64,000 bases of DNA from Hyphomicrobiales bacterium (GCA_900471605.1 UCEY01000044.1:144101-208100), one strand, 5' to 3'. Numbered from the stretch's first letter, positions 34,750 to 44,261 are shown. Program-made: numbers and translations. Notes: generated by a model from the letters alone, not told the origin.

Positions 34750-36069
34750 GTGAGCAAGGTTTCTGCGCGCATGGCTCTTGCTGGTTACCGGGTGGCCGGT
34801 ATCGCGCTCTATCCGTTAGTAAGCCCTTACCTTGCGTATCGCGCCATGAAGGGCAAGGAAGACCGGACCCGCAAGCTCGAGCGGTTGGGTTATGCAAGCC
34901 TTGCCCGCCCTCGCGGCCCGCTTATCTGGGTGCACGCGGCAAGCGTCGGCGAGACCATCGCCATCATGCCGATGATCCGCGAACTGCGCCGCCGCGAAGT
35001 CCACATTCTTCTGACGACCGGTACGGTGACTTCCGCAAATCTCGTCCGGTCGCGGCTGGCCGATGAGGTGATCCATCAATATGTGCCGCTCGACCTGAAA
35101 TTCCCGATCAAGCGTTTCATCGCCTATTGGAAGCCGGATGCCTGCATCACCGCGGAATCCGAAATCTGGCCGACGACGATCGCCGAACTTGCCCGCCGCC
35201 GCATTCCGCAGATCCGCGTCAATGCGCGCATCTCCGATCGCTCCTTTGACCGCTGGCGCAACCGCAGTTCGATCGCCGAGGCGATTTTCGGCAAGATGGC
35301 CCTCGTCATCGCCCAGTCGGATCTGGACGCCGAGCGCTTCCGCGATCTCGGCGCCTGGCCGGTCATCGTGTCGGGCAACCTGAAGAGCGATACCGATCCG
35401 CCGCCCTGCGACGAGGCGATATTGACAAGTTACCGCAAGCAGATCGGCAACCGCCGGACCTGGGCGGCTATCTCGACCTTCGATGGCGAGGAAAAGGCGG
35501 CGGCGAACGTCCACAAGGCGTTGAAACCGAAGAACGGCCAGCTGACCATTCTCGTGCCGCGCCACCCCGATCGCGCCGACGCGGTCGAGGAGATGCTGAA
35601 AGAAGCGGGCCTCACCGTGGCGCGCCGCTCGCGCAACGATATCGTGACGCCCGAGACCGATGTCTTCCTCGGCGACTCCATCGGCGAAATGGGCCTTTAC
35701 CTGCGCCTCACCGAGATCGCCTTCGTCGGCAGGTCGCTGACCAACGAGGGCGGGCAGAACCCGCTGGAGCCGGCCATGCTCGGCTGCGCCGTGCTGTCCG
35801 GCCCGCATGTCCAGAATTTCCGCGACGCCTACCAGCATCTGGTGCGCAAGGGCGCTGCCCGCATCGTCAAGGATGTCGAGATGCTGGCGAAAGCCGTGCA
35901 CTACCTGATGATCAACGATCTCGCCCGCGTGAAGATGATCGATTCCGGCCATGATGCGATGGAAGAGATGCGCGGCGCGCTGTCGAAGACCGTCAAAGCC
36001 CTGGAGCCCTACGTCAATCCGCTGACGGTCAGTGCCAGGCTGCAGCCGAAAGCCGCCGCTGTCCGATGA
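34750..36069 (+). CDS. waaA: 3-deoxy-D-manno-octulosonic acid transferase
   Basis: WaaA (KdtA) transfers Kdo residues to lipid A precursors at the inner membrane. The protein has about 439 residues, with an N-terminal anchor (YRVAGIALYPLVSPYLAYRA), then GPLIWVHAASVGETIAIMPM, the acceptor-side block ESEIWPTTIAELARR, and the donor-side block FVGRSLTNEGGQNPLEPA with conserved Glu/Asn residues. I chose the GTG at 34750, which has GGGG about 9 bases upstream; an ATG 21 bases later, or one 60 bases earlier, is possible. The stop overlaps the next gene in an ATGA junction. Confidence 0.92.
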   Translation: MSKVSARMALAGYRVAGIALYPLVSPYLAYRAMKGKEDRTRKLERLGYASLARPRGPLIWVHAASVGETIAIMPMIRELRRREVHILLTTGTVTSANLVRSRLADEVIHQYVPLDLKFPIKRFIAYWKPDACITAESEIWPTTIAELARRRIPQIRVNARISDRSFDRWRNRSSIAEAIFGKMALVIAQSDLDAERFRDLGAWPVIVSGNLKSDTDPPPCDEAILTSYRKQIGNRRTWAAISTFDGEEKAAANVHKALKPKNGQLTILVPRHPDRADAVEEMLKEAGLTVARRSRNDIVTPETDVFLGDSIGEMGLYLRLTEIAFVGRSLTNEGGQNPLEPAMLGCAVLSGPHVQNFRDAYQHLVRKGAARIVKDVEMLAKAVHYLMINDLARVKMIDSGHDAMEEMRGALSKTVKALEPYVNPLTVSARLQPKAAAVR

Positions 36070-36794
36070 ACCCGGAAAAGCTCGCCCGAATAGCCGGAAT
36101 CCTGTTCGACAAGGACGGCACGCTTTTGCTTTATGACGAAAGCTGGGGACCGGTGAACCGCGAGGCCGCCCGCATCGCGTCCGCCGGCAACGCCGAGCTC
36201 GAACCGCAGCTCCTGTCTTCCGCCGGCATGGATCCGGTCTCCGGCCACACCCGACCGGACAGCCTGCTGGCCGCCGGCAATGCCGCCGAGATCGCCGCCG
36301 GCTTCGTCGCCGCCGGTTCGCCTGTCGACGTCGCCGAACTCACCCGGCTGCTCGACGAACTCTTCATCCGCTCGGCGGAATTTTCCGTGGCCGTTACCGA
36401 TCTGGCGGCGCTGTTCGCCAGGCTCAAGGCGCGGGGCCTCAAGCTCGGTATAGCATCGAGCGACAACGAGGAGGCGATCCGCCAGACCGCCATCCGTTTC
36501 GGCATCATCGATCATGTGGATTTCATCGCCGGCTACGACAGCGGTCACGGGGTCAAGCCCGAGCCGGGCATGGTGCTCGGCTTCTGCCGCGCCACCGGGC
36601 TTGATCCGGCGGAAGTCGCCATGGTCGGCGACAACAATCACGACATGCATATGGGCGCCAAGGCAGGCGTCGGCCTGAAGGTCGCGGTGCTGACCGGCAC
36701 CGGTTCGCGCGAAACGCTGTCGGCCTCGGCGGATATCTGCCTCGACGACATCACTGCGCTGATCGACCTCTTGCCGGAAAAGCTCCTTGCGTGA
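36066..36794 (+). CDS. HAD hydrolase, phosphoglycolate phosphatase-like
   Basis: This 242-residue HAD subfamily I phosphatase has ILFDKDGTLLLYD (nucleophile Asp with the Asp-Gly-Thr), GLKLGIASSDNEEAI (motif II Ser), KPEPGMVLGFC (Lys) and VAMVGDNNHDMHMGAKAG (motif IV). The cap domain fits the Gph/phosphonatase group. It overlaps waaA by 4 bases and precedes lpxK, so it may act on a sugar phosphate of the Kdo or lipid A route; this is inference from position only. Confidence 0.87.
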   Translation: MNPEKLARIAGILFDKDGTLLLYDESWGPVNREAARIASAGNAELEPQLLSSAGMDPVSGHTRPDSLLAAGNAAEIAAGFVAAGSPVDVAELTRLLDELFIRSAEFSVAVTDLAALFARLKARGLKLGIASSDNEEAIRQTAIRFGIIDHVDFIAGYDSGHGVKPEPGMVLGFCRATGLDPAEVAMVGDNNHDMHMGAKAGVGLKVAVLTGTGSRETLSASADICLDDITALIDLLPEKLLA

Positions 36795-36884
36795 ACCGCG
36801 CTTTGGTTTCAAGGACTTGCCTTTTCGGAAAAACTCCCATTTTCTTCGCGGGCTGTTCCAGAACGGATCAGCCGGAGTTTAGGT

Positions 36885-37931
36885 ATGGTATCGGAAGCAC
36901 CGCCATTCTGGTGGACGAAAGCGGATTGGCGTGCCTGGGGCCTTGCGCCCATTTCGTTTCTCTATGGCCGTATCGCCGGCCGCCGCATGGCGAAAGCCAG
37001 GCGTGCCAGCGTCTCCGTGCCGGTCATCTGCATCGGCAATTTCACCGTGGGCGGAGCAGGCAAGACGCCGACCGCCATCACGCTCGCCCGCGCCGCCAGG
37101 GAAAAAGGCCTGAAGCCCGGGTTCCTCAGCCGCGGTTACGGCGGCTCGCTTGACGTCACGACCGTGGTCGATCCCGAACATCACCGGGCCGAGGCGGTGG
37201 GCGACGAGGCGCTGCTGCTCTGCCGGGAGACGTTGACGGTGATTTCCCGCACCCGCGTCGATGGCGCCCACAGGCTGGTCGCGGAGGGCGCCGACCTGAT
37301 CATCATGGACGACGGTTTCCAGAGCGCCCGCCTGACGCTCGATTTCGCGCTCGTGGTCATCGATACGGTGCGCGGCATCGGCAACGGCCATCTCGTTCCC
37401 GGCGGGCCGGTCAGGGCGCCAATATCCGAGCAGATGCGCCAGCTTTCGGCGATCCTCAAGGTCGGAAACGGCGAGGCGGCCGACAGGCTGGTGCGTCAGG
37501 CTGCGCGCGCCGGCAAGCAGGTCTATGTCGCCGCGCTGAAGCCGCGCGAAAACCGGGAGGTGGCGGGCAGGGCGCTGTTCGCCTTCGCCGGCATCGCCGA
37601 TCCGGAAAAATTCTACCGCACTGTCCGAGAGGTCGGCGGCCTGATCATGGAAAAACGCGCCTTCCCGGATCATCACTATTTCAGCGAGGACGAGATCTCC
37701 GACCTGCTGGACGACGCCGCCAGGGACAATCTGCTGCTCGTCACCACCGCCAAGGATGCGGTGCGGCTGCAGGGCCATCACGGGCGCATGGAGGAACTGG
37801 CGGAAAAGGTAAGCGTGGTCGAGGTCGACATGGCATTCGACGATCCGCAGGCGCCGGGCAAGATTATCGACACGGCGATCGCCAATTTCCGGCAGCGGCG
37901 TATCCGGGAAGGAAATGTCGCGAAGGTTTAG
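36885..37931 (+). CDS. lpxK: Tetraacyldisaccharide 4'-kinase
   Basis: LpxK phosphorylates the 4' position of the lipid A disaccharide at the inner membrane. The 348 residues carry an N-terminal amphipathic segment, the P-loop VGGAGKTPTAITLARAAR, GFLSRGYGGS, the block IIMDDGFQSARLTLDFALVV (catalytic Asp) and RDNLLLVTTAKDAVRLQ. GGAG lies about 8 bases before the ATG. It follows waaA and the HAD gene and precedes convergent DUF2093, sharing 4 bases with it. Confidence 0.95.
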   Translation: MVSEAPPFWWTKADWRAWGLAPISFLYGRIAGRRMAKARRASVSVPVICIGNFTVGGAGKTPTAITLARAAREKGLKPGFLSRGYGGSLDVTTVVDPEHHRAEAVGDEALLLCRETLTVISRTRVDGAHRLVAEGADLIIMDDGFQSARLTLDFALVVIDTVRGIGNGHLVPGGPVRAPISEQMRQLSAILKVGNGEAADRLVRQAARAGKQVYVAALKPRENREVAGRALFAFAGIADPEKFYRTVREVGGLIMEKRAFPDHHYFSEDEISDLLDDAARDNLLLVTTAKDAVRLQGHHGRMEELAEKVSVVEVDMAFDDPQAPGKIIDTAIANFRQRRIREGNVAKV

Positions 37932-38161
37932 CCGCGGCTCTGGTTCGGCAGCATGCCGGCGCGCTTGTCGGCTTCCAGTGAGGAGGCGCAATCGACATAG
38001 GGTTCCTGGCGGGCGACGCTCCAGTAGCGCAGCTCGTCGATCGGGATCTGCACGCCCGTCATGGCGCACACGACATAGGAACCGGCGGTCAGGATCTGGT
38101 AGTCGCCGTCGAGATAACGGATCTTCGCTTCGCGGAATCCGCTTCCCTCGAACCGGTTCAT
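37928..38161 (-). CDS. DUF2093 family small protein
   Basis: A 77-residue protein conserved in rhizobia, function unknown. The core reads IRYLDGDYQILTAGSYVVCA then MTGVQIPIDELRYWSVARQE. The start at MNRFEGSGFREAK is preferred over an upstream ATG that adds 8 Arg-rich residues. It lies directly downstream of mutL on the same strand and overlaps the 3' end of lpxK. Confidence 0.82.
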   Translation of the reverse strand: MNRFEGSGFREAKIRYLDGDYQILTAGSYVVCAMTGVQIPIDELRYWSVARQEPYVDCASSLEADKRAGMLPNQSRG

Positions 38162-38227
38162 CTGTCGTCTCCTGCGGAAAAACATGGCGCCTGCTCTAAC
38201 CCGATTGTGCCTGAATTGCCAGCTTTT

Positions 38228-40042
38228 TCAGCTTCGGCCGAAGAGCCGTTCGATATCGGAAAGCTTGAGCTCGATATAGGTCGGGCGCCCATGATTGCAG
38301 GTGCCGGAGCCGGGCGTGGCTTCCATTTCCCGCAGAAGCGCGTTCATCTCCTCGGGCTTCAGCCGTCGGCCGGACCGCACCGAACCGTGGCAGGCCATGG
38401 TGGCGGCGACATATTCCAGCTTGCCGCGCAGGCCGCCTGCGGTGTTCCATTCGGCGATCTCGTCGGCCAGGTCGCGCACCATCGAGGCCGCATCGACTTC
38501 GCCGAGCATCGCGGGCGTCTCCCGCACGGCGACGGCGCCGGGGCCGAACCGTTCGATCGAAAGCCCCAGCCGGTCGAGCTCCGTCGCATTCGCCATCAGT
38601 CGGTCGCAATCCTCTTCCGGCAGGTCGATGATCTCCGGGATCAGCAGCACCTGGCTTGCCAGCCGCTTGTTGTCGAGCGCCTTGCGCATCGCCTCGAACA
38701 CCAGCCGTTCATGGGCGGCGTGCTGATCGACGATGACCAGCCCGTCCTCGGTCTGCGCCACGATATAGTTCTCGTGAACCTGGGCGCGGGCGGCACCGAG
38801 CCGGTAACGCGGCGCCTCCTGGGCGGCAGTTCTCTGCACGGGTTCGGCGATCACCGCATCGGCACGCGCGGCCGGCATGGTCAGCACGTCGAAACCGGAT
38901 TGCACCTGTTCGGCAAAGTCGTTGGCGGGCTGCGGATGGAGCGGCCGAAAAGGCGAGGCGGCCGCCGCCCAGGGCGTGCGTGGTGCCGCCTGAGCCGGCT
39001 GGAAGCCGGGACGGAAGGCGCGCATCATGCCCGAGGCGCCGGTCGTCGCCGCCCGGTCCCCCTCGCGATGCAGCGCCTCGCGGATCGCCCCGACGATCAG
39101 CCCGCGCACCAGGCCCGGATCGCGGAAACGCACGTCCGATTTCGCCGGATGGACGTTGACGTCCACCAGCGCCGGATCGAGCCGGATCGACAGGACCGCC
39201 ACCGGATAACGGCCGGAAGGCACGCTTTCCGCATAGGCGCCGCGCAGCGCCGAAAGGATCAGCTTGTCCTGCACCGGCCGGCCGTTCACGAAGGCATATT
39301 GATGCGCCGAGTTGCCGCGATGGAAGGTCGGCACGCCGACGAAACCGGAAAGCCCGACATCCTCCCGCATCGCGTCGATCTCGATCGCATTGTCACGGAA
39401 TTCGGCACCGAGGATCTGGGCCATTCGGGCGAGATGGTCGTCGCCGGTCGCGGGGAATTCGAGCGTCGTGCGGTCGGAGCCCGACAGCACGAAGCGGATC
39501 TGCGGAAAGGCGATCGCCATGCGCTTGACCACCTCGGTGATCGCGCCGGCTTCGGCCTTCTCGGTCTTGAGGAACTTCAGGCGCGCCGGCGTCGCGAAGA
39601 AGATGTCCCGCACTTCGACCACCGTGCCGGTATTGGCCGGCGCCGGTTTCACGCCGGACATCCTGCCGCCGATCACCGCCACCTGCGACCCTTCCGAATG
39701 GCCGTTGCGACGGCTGGTGATGGTGAGTTTCGCCACCGATCCGATCGAGGGCAGGGCCTCGCCGCGGAAGCCGAGCGTGCGGATGTCGTCGAGCGTCTCG
39801 GAAATCTTCGAGGTGCAATGCCGCCGCACCGCCAGATCGAGATCCGCCGCATCCATGCCGGAACCGTTGTCGGTGATGCGGATCAGGCTTTTGCCGCCGC
39901 CCGCGGTGGCGATCTCGATGCGGGTCGCACCGGCGTCGATGGCATTCTCGATCAGTTCCTTCGCGGCACTGGCAGGCCTTTCGATGACCTCTCCGGCGGC
40001 GATCTGGTTGATCAGGGTTTCAGGCAGCTGTTTGACGGGCAT
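38228..40042 (-). CDS. mutL: DNA mismatch repair protein MutL
   Basis: MutL couples mismatch recognition by MutS to strand removal. The 604 residues have the GHKL ATPase motifs (AAKELIENAIDAGATRIEI, ITDNGSGMDAADL, TLGFRGEALPSIGSVAKL), a linker near residues 330-400, and a C-terminal domain. The C-terminal domain contains the endonuclease signature as DQHAAHERLVFE, with supporting metal-site blocks ACHGSVRSGRRL and CNHGRPTYIEL. So, unlike E. coli MutL, it should nick DNA itself, as expected in bacteria without MutH. The gene is followed by DUF2093. Confidence 0.96.
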   Translation of the reverse strand: MPVKQLPETLINQIAAGEVIERPASAAKELIENAIDAGATRIEIATAGGGKSLIRITDNGSGMDAADLDLAVRRHCTSKISETLDDIRTLGFRGEALPSIGSVAKLTITSRRNGHSEGSQVAVIGGRMSGVKPAPANTGTVVEVRDIFFATPARLKFLKTEKAEAGAITEVVKRMAIAFPQIRFVLSGSDRTTLEFPATGDDHLARMAQILGAEFRDNAIEIDAMREDVGLSGFVGVPTFHRGNSAHQYAFVNGRPVQDKLILSALRGAYAESVPSGRYPVAVLSIRLDPALVDVNVHPAKSDVRFRDPGLVRGLIVGAIREALHREGDRAATTGASGMMRAFRPGFQPAQAAPRTPWAAAASPFRPLHPQPANDFAEQVQSGFDVLTMPAARADAVIAEPVQRTAAQEAPRYRLGAARAQVHENYIVAQTEDGLVIVDQHAAHERLVFEAMRKALDNKRLASQVLLIPEIIDLPEEDCDRLMANATELDRLGLSIERFGPGAVAVRETPAMLGEVDAASMVRDLADEIAEWNTAGGLRGKLEYVAATMACHGSVRSGRRLKPEEMNALLREMEATPGSGTCNHGRPTYIELKLSDIERLFGRS

Positions 40043-40404
40043 GCGCCATTTTCTCGGATTCGGCGCCGGAAGGAAAGCCCGGAGAGAGACCTTTCCTAAA
40101 CGATTGAAAGGACATCTAGGGTTGATGCACGGCCGTTCATTAATCCGACTTTAAGATAAGGGCGATAATTTGTCCGGTATTGAACTTGGATGAAACCGGG
40201 GAAGCGCCAGCTTCCCGCGAGTGATCGGGATGGCGGCCGGCTGGGCACCGTCATGCGAGCCCCGATCGCCCGTTGAGGACTTGGAGCCAGCATGTTCCCG
40301 CGCCGACCAGACGAAAACTAGAAGGAATAACGCCGAGAGGCGAATATCGGCATTACGGTCCGCTCTTCATCCGGGCCGAAAAAGCATACAGGGAGTTTCA
40401 TCCT
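40043..40404. other. 362-base gap between mutL and the PAS/receiver gene
   Basis: Holds the divergent promoters of mutL (minus) and the PAS/receiver gene (plus). A small hairpin GGGAAGC / GCTTCCC lies at 40199-40216. A 14-base motif TTGTCCGGTATTGA at about 40169 recurs with one change upstream of the LuxR-type gene near 45526. No small gene is supported. Confidence 0.45.
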
Positions 40405-42075
40405 ATGAATGATTTGGCGTCGGCGGACGCAAACATTCAAGCTGTCATGCTCGAAGTGATCTCCGAGGGCATTTCGGGCGGCGTCTTTGTCTATGACAAG
40501 AATGACCTAATCGTCTTTGCGAGTCAGCAGTTGCTGACCCTCCTGCCGGTGCCTAAGAGCTTTCTCGCGCCCGGCACGCGTCTTCGGGATTTTCTTGGTG
40601 CCATTTATGATGGCGGCGGACGTTTCCTGACCGATGCCTCCGGCCCGCGCCGCATGCTGAGCCGCGAGGATTGGGTTGCCGAACAGATCGCCTCGCTCTG
40701 GAAGGAGCGGGCCGAGTCGCAGGAGCGCCGCGGCACCGACCGCTGGGTGAGTTTTGCCAAGCGCCGCCTGTCTTCCGGTTATGGCGTCTGCGTCGTCCGT
40801 GACATATCGGACCACAAGAAGCGCGAGGAACAGTGGCGGGCCGATATGGAACGGGTGCAGATCACCGAAGAGGTGCTCGACAATCTGCCGTTCCCGATCA
40901 CCGTCAAGGACAGCAATCTGACCTTTGTCGCCGTCAACAGGACGGCGGCGCGTTTCCTCGACCTGCCGCCCGAAGCGATTCTCGGTCGAAAGGGATCCGA
41001 CATCCATCCGCCCCAGGTGGAGCAACGCCTCGACCGCATCAATCGAGGGGTCCTCGATCTTGGCGAACCGGAGCAGATGACCGAACTGGTGACGCGGCCG
41101 GACGGCTCTCAGGTCGTCATCATCGCCAACAAATACCGGATCGGAAAACCGGGCCGTTATTACCTGGTGACCGCCATGGAGGACATTACCAATCTTGTTG
41201 AAACCGGGGACGGCGGGCAGGTCGCGCCACGTATGAGCCGGGGCGGATTGATCGAAACCTCGCTGACCCGGCATGATCGCGCGGTGTCGGTAAAGACCGA
41301 GGCCGTGCCCCGCAAGGCCGACATTTGCGACCGCAAGGTCCTGGTCGCTTCCTCCGATCCAAGGACAACCTCCGAGGCACTGGAGATTCTGGCAGATCTC
41401 GGATTGGATACGTCATCGGTTTCAGGCGACGAGGAGCTGGAACTTTTCCTGCAGCTTGCAAAAGACGCAGGGATCGCAGTCGATCTCGTCGTCGTCGATA
41501 CGCTGGCGGACAAGCATTGCCTGGAAATCGTCGGGCGGCACGGCATCGCGGCGCTGGCGATCGACGGCTTCCGGGTGAAGCGGGAACTGGCGGCGAGCGT
41601 CGTCCGCCAGTTCGAACAGCGCGATACCGCTGAAACTGCGCGCGACAAGGACTGGCGGGGCGCCTCTCCAGCCAGGGAAAGCGCTGGCATCGACATCCTG
41701 GTCGCCGAGGACAACGAGGTCAACCAGATCGTCTTTTCGCAGATCCTCGAGGGCTTGGGTTATCGTTACGCGATCGCCGCTGACGGCGAAGAGGCGGTCC
41801 GGCTGTGGCAGGAACAGTCACCGCGGCTGATCCTCATGGACATCACCCTTCCAAAGCTCAGCGGGTTCGAGGCGAGCGTGCGCATCCGGGGCCTGGAGAC
41901 GGTCGACAACTCCATCCCGATCATCGGCGTCCTTCCACAGGCCTTCGACAGCGATCGGGATCAATGTTTCGCCGCGGGCATGAACGAAGTAATTCTGAAA
42001 CCGATCAGCCCCGAGGCGATCGAAGCCGCCTTCCACACCTATCTCGGCGAGGTCGCGAAGCAGTCGTATGCTTAA
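40405..42075 (+). CDS. PAS-PAS-receiver-receiver signalling protein
   Basis: This 556-residue cytoplasmic protein has two PAS domains and two receiver-like domains but no histidine kinase core. PAS 1 covers about residues 10-110 (GGVFVYDKNDLIVFASQQLL). PAS 2 covers 155-265 (VLDNLPFPITVKDSNLTFVA, ending YYLVTAMEDITNL). A first receiver-like domain at 310-415 (KVLVASSDPRTTSEALEILA) has lost the usual acidic pocket and phosphate-accepting Asp (LVVVDTLAD is the nearest). The last domain at 430-550 is a full receiver: VAEDNEVNQIVF, LILMDITLPKLSG (Asp) and EVILKPIS (Lys). It lies 100 bases before a c-di-GMP gene on the same strand. AGGGAG lies 14 bases before the chosen ATG. Confidence 0.82.
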   Translation: MNDLASADANIQAVMLEVISEGISGGVFVYDKNDLIVFASQQLLTLLPVPKSFLAPGTRLRDFLGAIYDGGGRFLTDASGPRRMLSREDWVAEQIASLWKERAESQERRGTDRWVSFAKRRLSSGYGVCVVRDISDHKKREEQWRADMERVQITEEVLDNLPFPITVKDSNLTFVAVNRTAARFLDLPPEAILGRKGSDIHPPQVEQRLDRINRGVLDLGEPEQMTELVTRPDGSQVVIIANKYRIGKPGRYYLVTAMEDITNLVETGDGGQVAPRMSRGGLIETSLTRHDRAVSVKTEAVPRKADICDRKVLVASSDPRTTSEALEILADLGLDTSSVSGDEELELFLQLAKDAGIAVDLVVVDTLADKHCLEIVGRHGIAALAIDGFRVKRELAASVVRQFEQRDTAETARDKDWRGASPARESAGIDILVAEDNEVNQIVFSQILEGLGYRYAIAADGEEAVRLWQEQSPRLILMDITLPKLSGFEASVRIRGLETVDNSIPIIGVLPQAFDSDRDQCFAAGMNEVILKPISPEAIEAAFHTYLGEVAKQSYA

Positions 42076-42175
42076 CCGATTAATCAATCTGTTCATTTAA
42101 GTTAAGCCCAGGCCATCATTTTTTAATCTTTTTCCCGCATCCTTCGCCCGTCTGTGAAGCGCAACGGGATTATTC

Positions 42176-43531
42176 ATGAAGTCGGCGGGAAACCCATTGC
42201 CGCAGGTCAGCCAGAATGAACTGCAGGCAATGGCCTATAGCGACGCCCTGACGGGTCTCGGAAATCGATACCGTCTGCGTGACAAGGTTCGCCTGCTGGC
42301 GGCCGAACGAGCCCAGGATCCCGCGCCCTTTACCATCTGCATTGCCAATCTCGATGGTTTCAAGCCGATCAACGATCTGTTCGGCGCCGAGGCGGGCGAC
42401 GAGATCCTTTGCCAGGTCGCCCATCGCCTGAAAGCCTGCATTCCGGACGGCGCGACCGTTACCCGCCATGACGGCGACGAATTCGCCTTCATCCTGCCTC
42501 TGGTCTTCGAGCGTGTCGGTGCCGAACGCATCGGCCAGATGATCAAGGACGTGCTGTCGGCACCCTACGATCTCGGCGACCGCAATGTTCGCCTTTCGGC
42601 CTCTTTCGGCTTCGCGATCTATCCGTTCGCAGGCGAGGATTTCGAGGAACTGCTGAAAAGCGCGGAAACCGCGCTCTACCGCTCGAAACGCCGCGGCCGC
42701 GGACAGATCACCGTCTATTCACGCGAAATCGCCCAGGAGATGAAGCGGGCGACCCAGTTGGAACAGGCGCTCCGCAACGCCATCATCGCCGATGCCGTGG
42801 ATGTCCACTTTCAGCCGATCGTGCGCATCAGCGATGGCGGGGTGGTCGGTTTCGAGGCGCTCGCCCGCTGGATCGACGCGGATCTCGGCTTCGTTTCGCC
42901 CGCGGTTTTTGTGCCCCTTGCCGAGGAGCGCGGTTTTATTGACGCGCTTTCTGAAACGTTACTGCGGAAGGCTGCGGAGGCTGCGCTCTCCTGGCCGCGC
43001 GAACTTTTCCTCTCCTTCAACCTGTCTTCCGCCCAGCTGATGGACCCCGGCACGACCGAGACCATCCTCGCGACGCTCGCGCGCGTCGGGCTCGATCCCT
43101 ATCGTCTGGAACTGGAAATTACCGAAACGGCGGTGATGACCTCGGCCGATACCGCCCAGCGCATCATCACCGATCTGCGCCAGCAGGGCGTGCGCATCTC
43201 GCTCGACGACTTCGGCACCGGCCAGTCGAGCCTGGGGCGCCTGCGCGACTTTACCTTCGACAAGGTCAAGATCGACCGCGCCTTCGTTTCGCGCATCACC
43301 ACGGACCGAGCCTCGGAACACATCGTCAAGGCGATCATCGCCATGTGCGACGGCCTCAATCTGGCCGTGGTGGCGGAAGGCATCGAGGAAAAGGCCGATG
43401 CCGACAAGCTCAGCGAACTCGGCTGCGCGATGGGGCAGGGCTATTATTACGGCCGGCCCGTCGACAGCAATGCGACGCTCCGTTACCTCCAGGAACACTA
43501 CCGCGATTTCATGACGATCGAACGGGCCTGA
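42176..43531 (+). CDS. GGDEF-EAL protein, probable c-di-GMP phosphodiesterase
   Basis: This 451-residue protein has a GGDEF domain (residues 20-185) whose active loop reads RHDGDEFAFIL instead of GGDEF. Its synthase activity is doubtful. The EAL domain (195-445) keeps its catalytic set: GFEALARW, FNLSSAQL, EITETAVM, ISLDDFGTGQSSLG, DKVKIDRAF, AEGIEE and GQGYYYGRP. It should therefore hydrolyse c-di-GMP, with the GGDEF part perhaps binding GTP as a regulator. There is no sensory or membrane domain, so input may come from the PAS/receiver protein encoded just upstream. Confidence 0.88.
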   Translation: MKSAGNPLPQVSQNELQAMAYSDALTGLGNRYRLRDKVRLLAAERAQDPAPFTICIANLDGFKPINDLFGAEAGDEILCQVAHRLKACIPDGATVTRHDGDEFAFILPLVFERVGAERIGQMIKDVLSAPYDLGDRNVRLSASFGFAIYPFAGEDFEELLKSAETALYRSKRRGRGQITVYSREIAQEMKRATQLEQALRNAIIADAVDVHFQPIVRISDGGVVGFEALARWIDADLGFVSPAVFVPLAEERGFIDALSETLLRKAAEAALSWPRELFLSFNLSSAQLMDPGTTETILATLARVGLDPYRLELEITETAVMTSADTAQRIITDLRQQGVRISLDDFGTGQSSLGRLRDFTFDKVKIDRAFVSRITTDRASEHIVKAIIAMCDGLNLAVVAEGIEEKADADKLSELGCAMGQGYYYGRPVDSNATLRYLQEHYRDFMTIERA

Positions 43532-43567
43532 TCCCGGGCGGGTTCTGCAGTCAGATCCCAAAACGAA

Positions 43568-43590
43568 GGGCGGCACCTGCGGTACCGCCC
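43568..43590. terminator. Hairpin between the GGDEF-EAL and PRC-barrel genes
   Basis: GGGCGGCACC / GGTACCGCCC forms a GC-rich hairpin in the 112-base gap between two convergent genes. No clear T-run follows on either strand, so it is only a candidate terminator. Confidence 0.45.
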
Positions 43591-43643
43591 CTCTGATGGT
43601 GACGACGTGTCGCCCGTTCCGGACACGCCGGCTGGCCGGGCGC

Positions 43644-44261
43644 TTATTTGCTCGGGGCAGCCGGGGTCGTCGACGGGGTAGTGGCGCCGCCAGCAGCAGG
43701 CATCGTGCCCGTGGACGACGTCGTCGTCCGGTCGGTTTCAGCCTGCTTGTCAGCCAGGGTCTTGAATTCCGGAGCGGCCTGAAGGGCTTCGGCCGTTTCG
43801 GTGGTGGTCAGACGAATTTCGTTATTCTTGTTCGCATCGCGGGTCATGGTGATCTTGTCCATCGGCAGGGCGACTTCCTTTTCGCCGATACCGAGGAACC
43901 CGCCGACGCCGATCACGGCTGCAACGATGCCGCCGTTTTCTTCGAGAATGAGGTCGTTGACCTTACCGATGCTCTTGTCTTCGGCGTTATAGATCGACTT
44001 GCCGATATAATCGTTGGCGCTGATCTGGTTTTCACCCTGTTCGGTGAGATAGCTGCCGGAAGCGGCGGCCGTGTCGGTGCCAGTCTTCGGAGCCGGCGTT
44101 GCAGCGCTGTCAGCCGGTTTTGCCGCCGGAGCCATCGGGGCGGCAGGGGTTGCCGGAGCCGGGGAGGCCGGCGGGGCCGGCTGGGTCTGGGCGAATGCCG
44201 GTGCAATGGCGGTCGACGCCAAAAGAACCACGGCTGCCATCGTGCTAAGGGTCTTCTTCAT
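43644..44261 (-). CDS. Exported PRC-barrel domain protein
   Basis: This 205-residue protein has a signal peptide (MKKTLSTMAAVVLLASTAIA, cleavage after AFAQ). A Pro/Ala-rich linker of about 55 residues follows. The PRC-barrel domain begins ANDYIGKSIYNAEDKSIGKV and includes DLILEENGGIVAAVIGVGGF. The C-terminus is Ala/Thr-rich. PRC-barrel proteins in rhizobia are often stress-induced envelope proteins; the exact job is unknown. The gene is preceded by a 198-base region with a short palindrome CTCCGTTACGGAG. Confidence 0.82.
   Translation of the reverse strand: MKKTLSTMAAVVLLASTAIAPAFAQTQPAPPASPAPATPAAPMAPAAKPADSAATPAPKTGTDTAAASGSYLTEQGENQISANDYIGKSIYNAEDKSIGKVNDLILEENGGIVAAVIGVGGFLGIGEKEVALPMDKITMTRDANKNNEIRLTTTETAEALQAAPEFKTLADKQAETDRTTTSSTGTMPAAGGATTPSTTPAAPSK

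Noticed and set aside
38207..40099. 630-residue open frame antisense to mutL
   Set aside because: No motif, no ribosome-binding site, and mutL on the other strand is complete.
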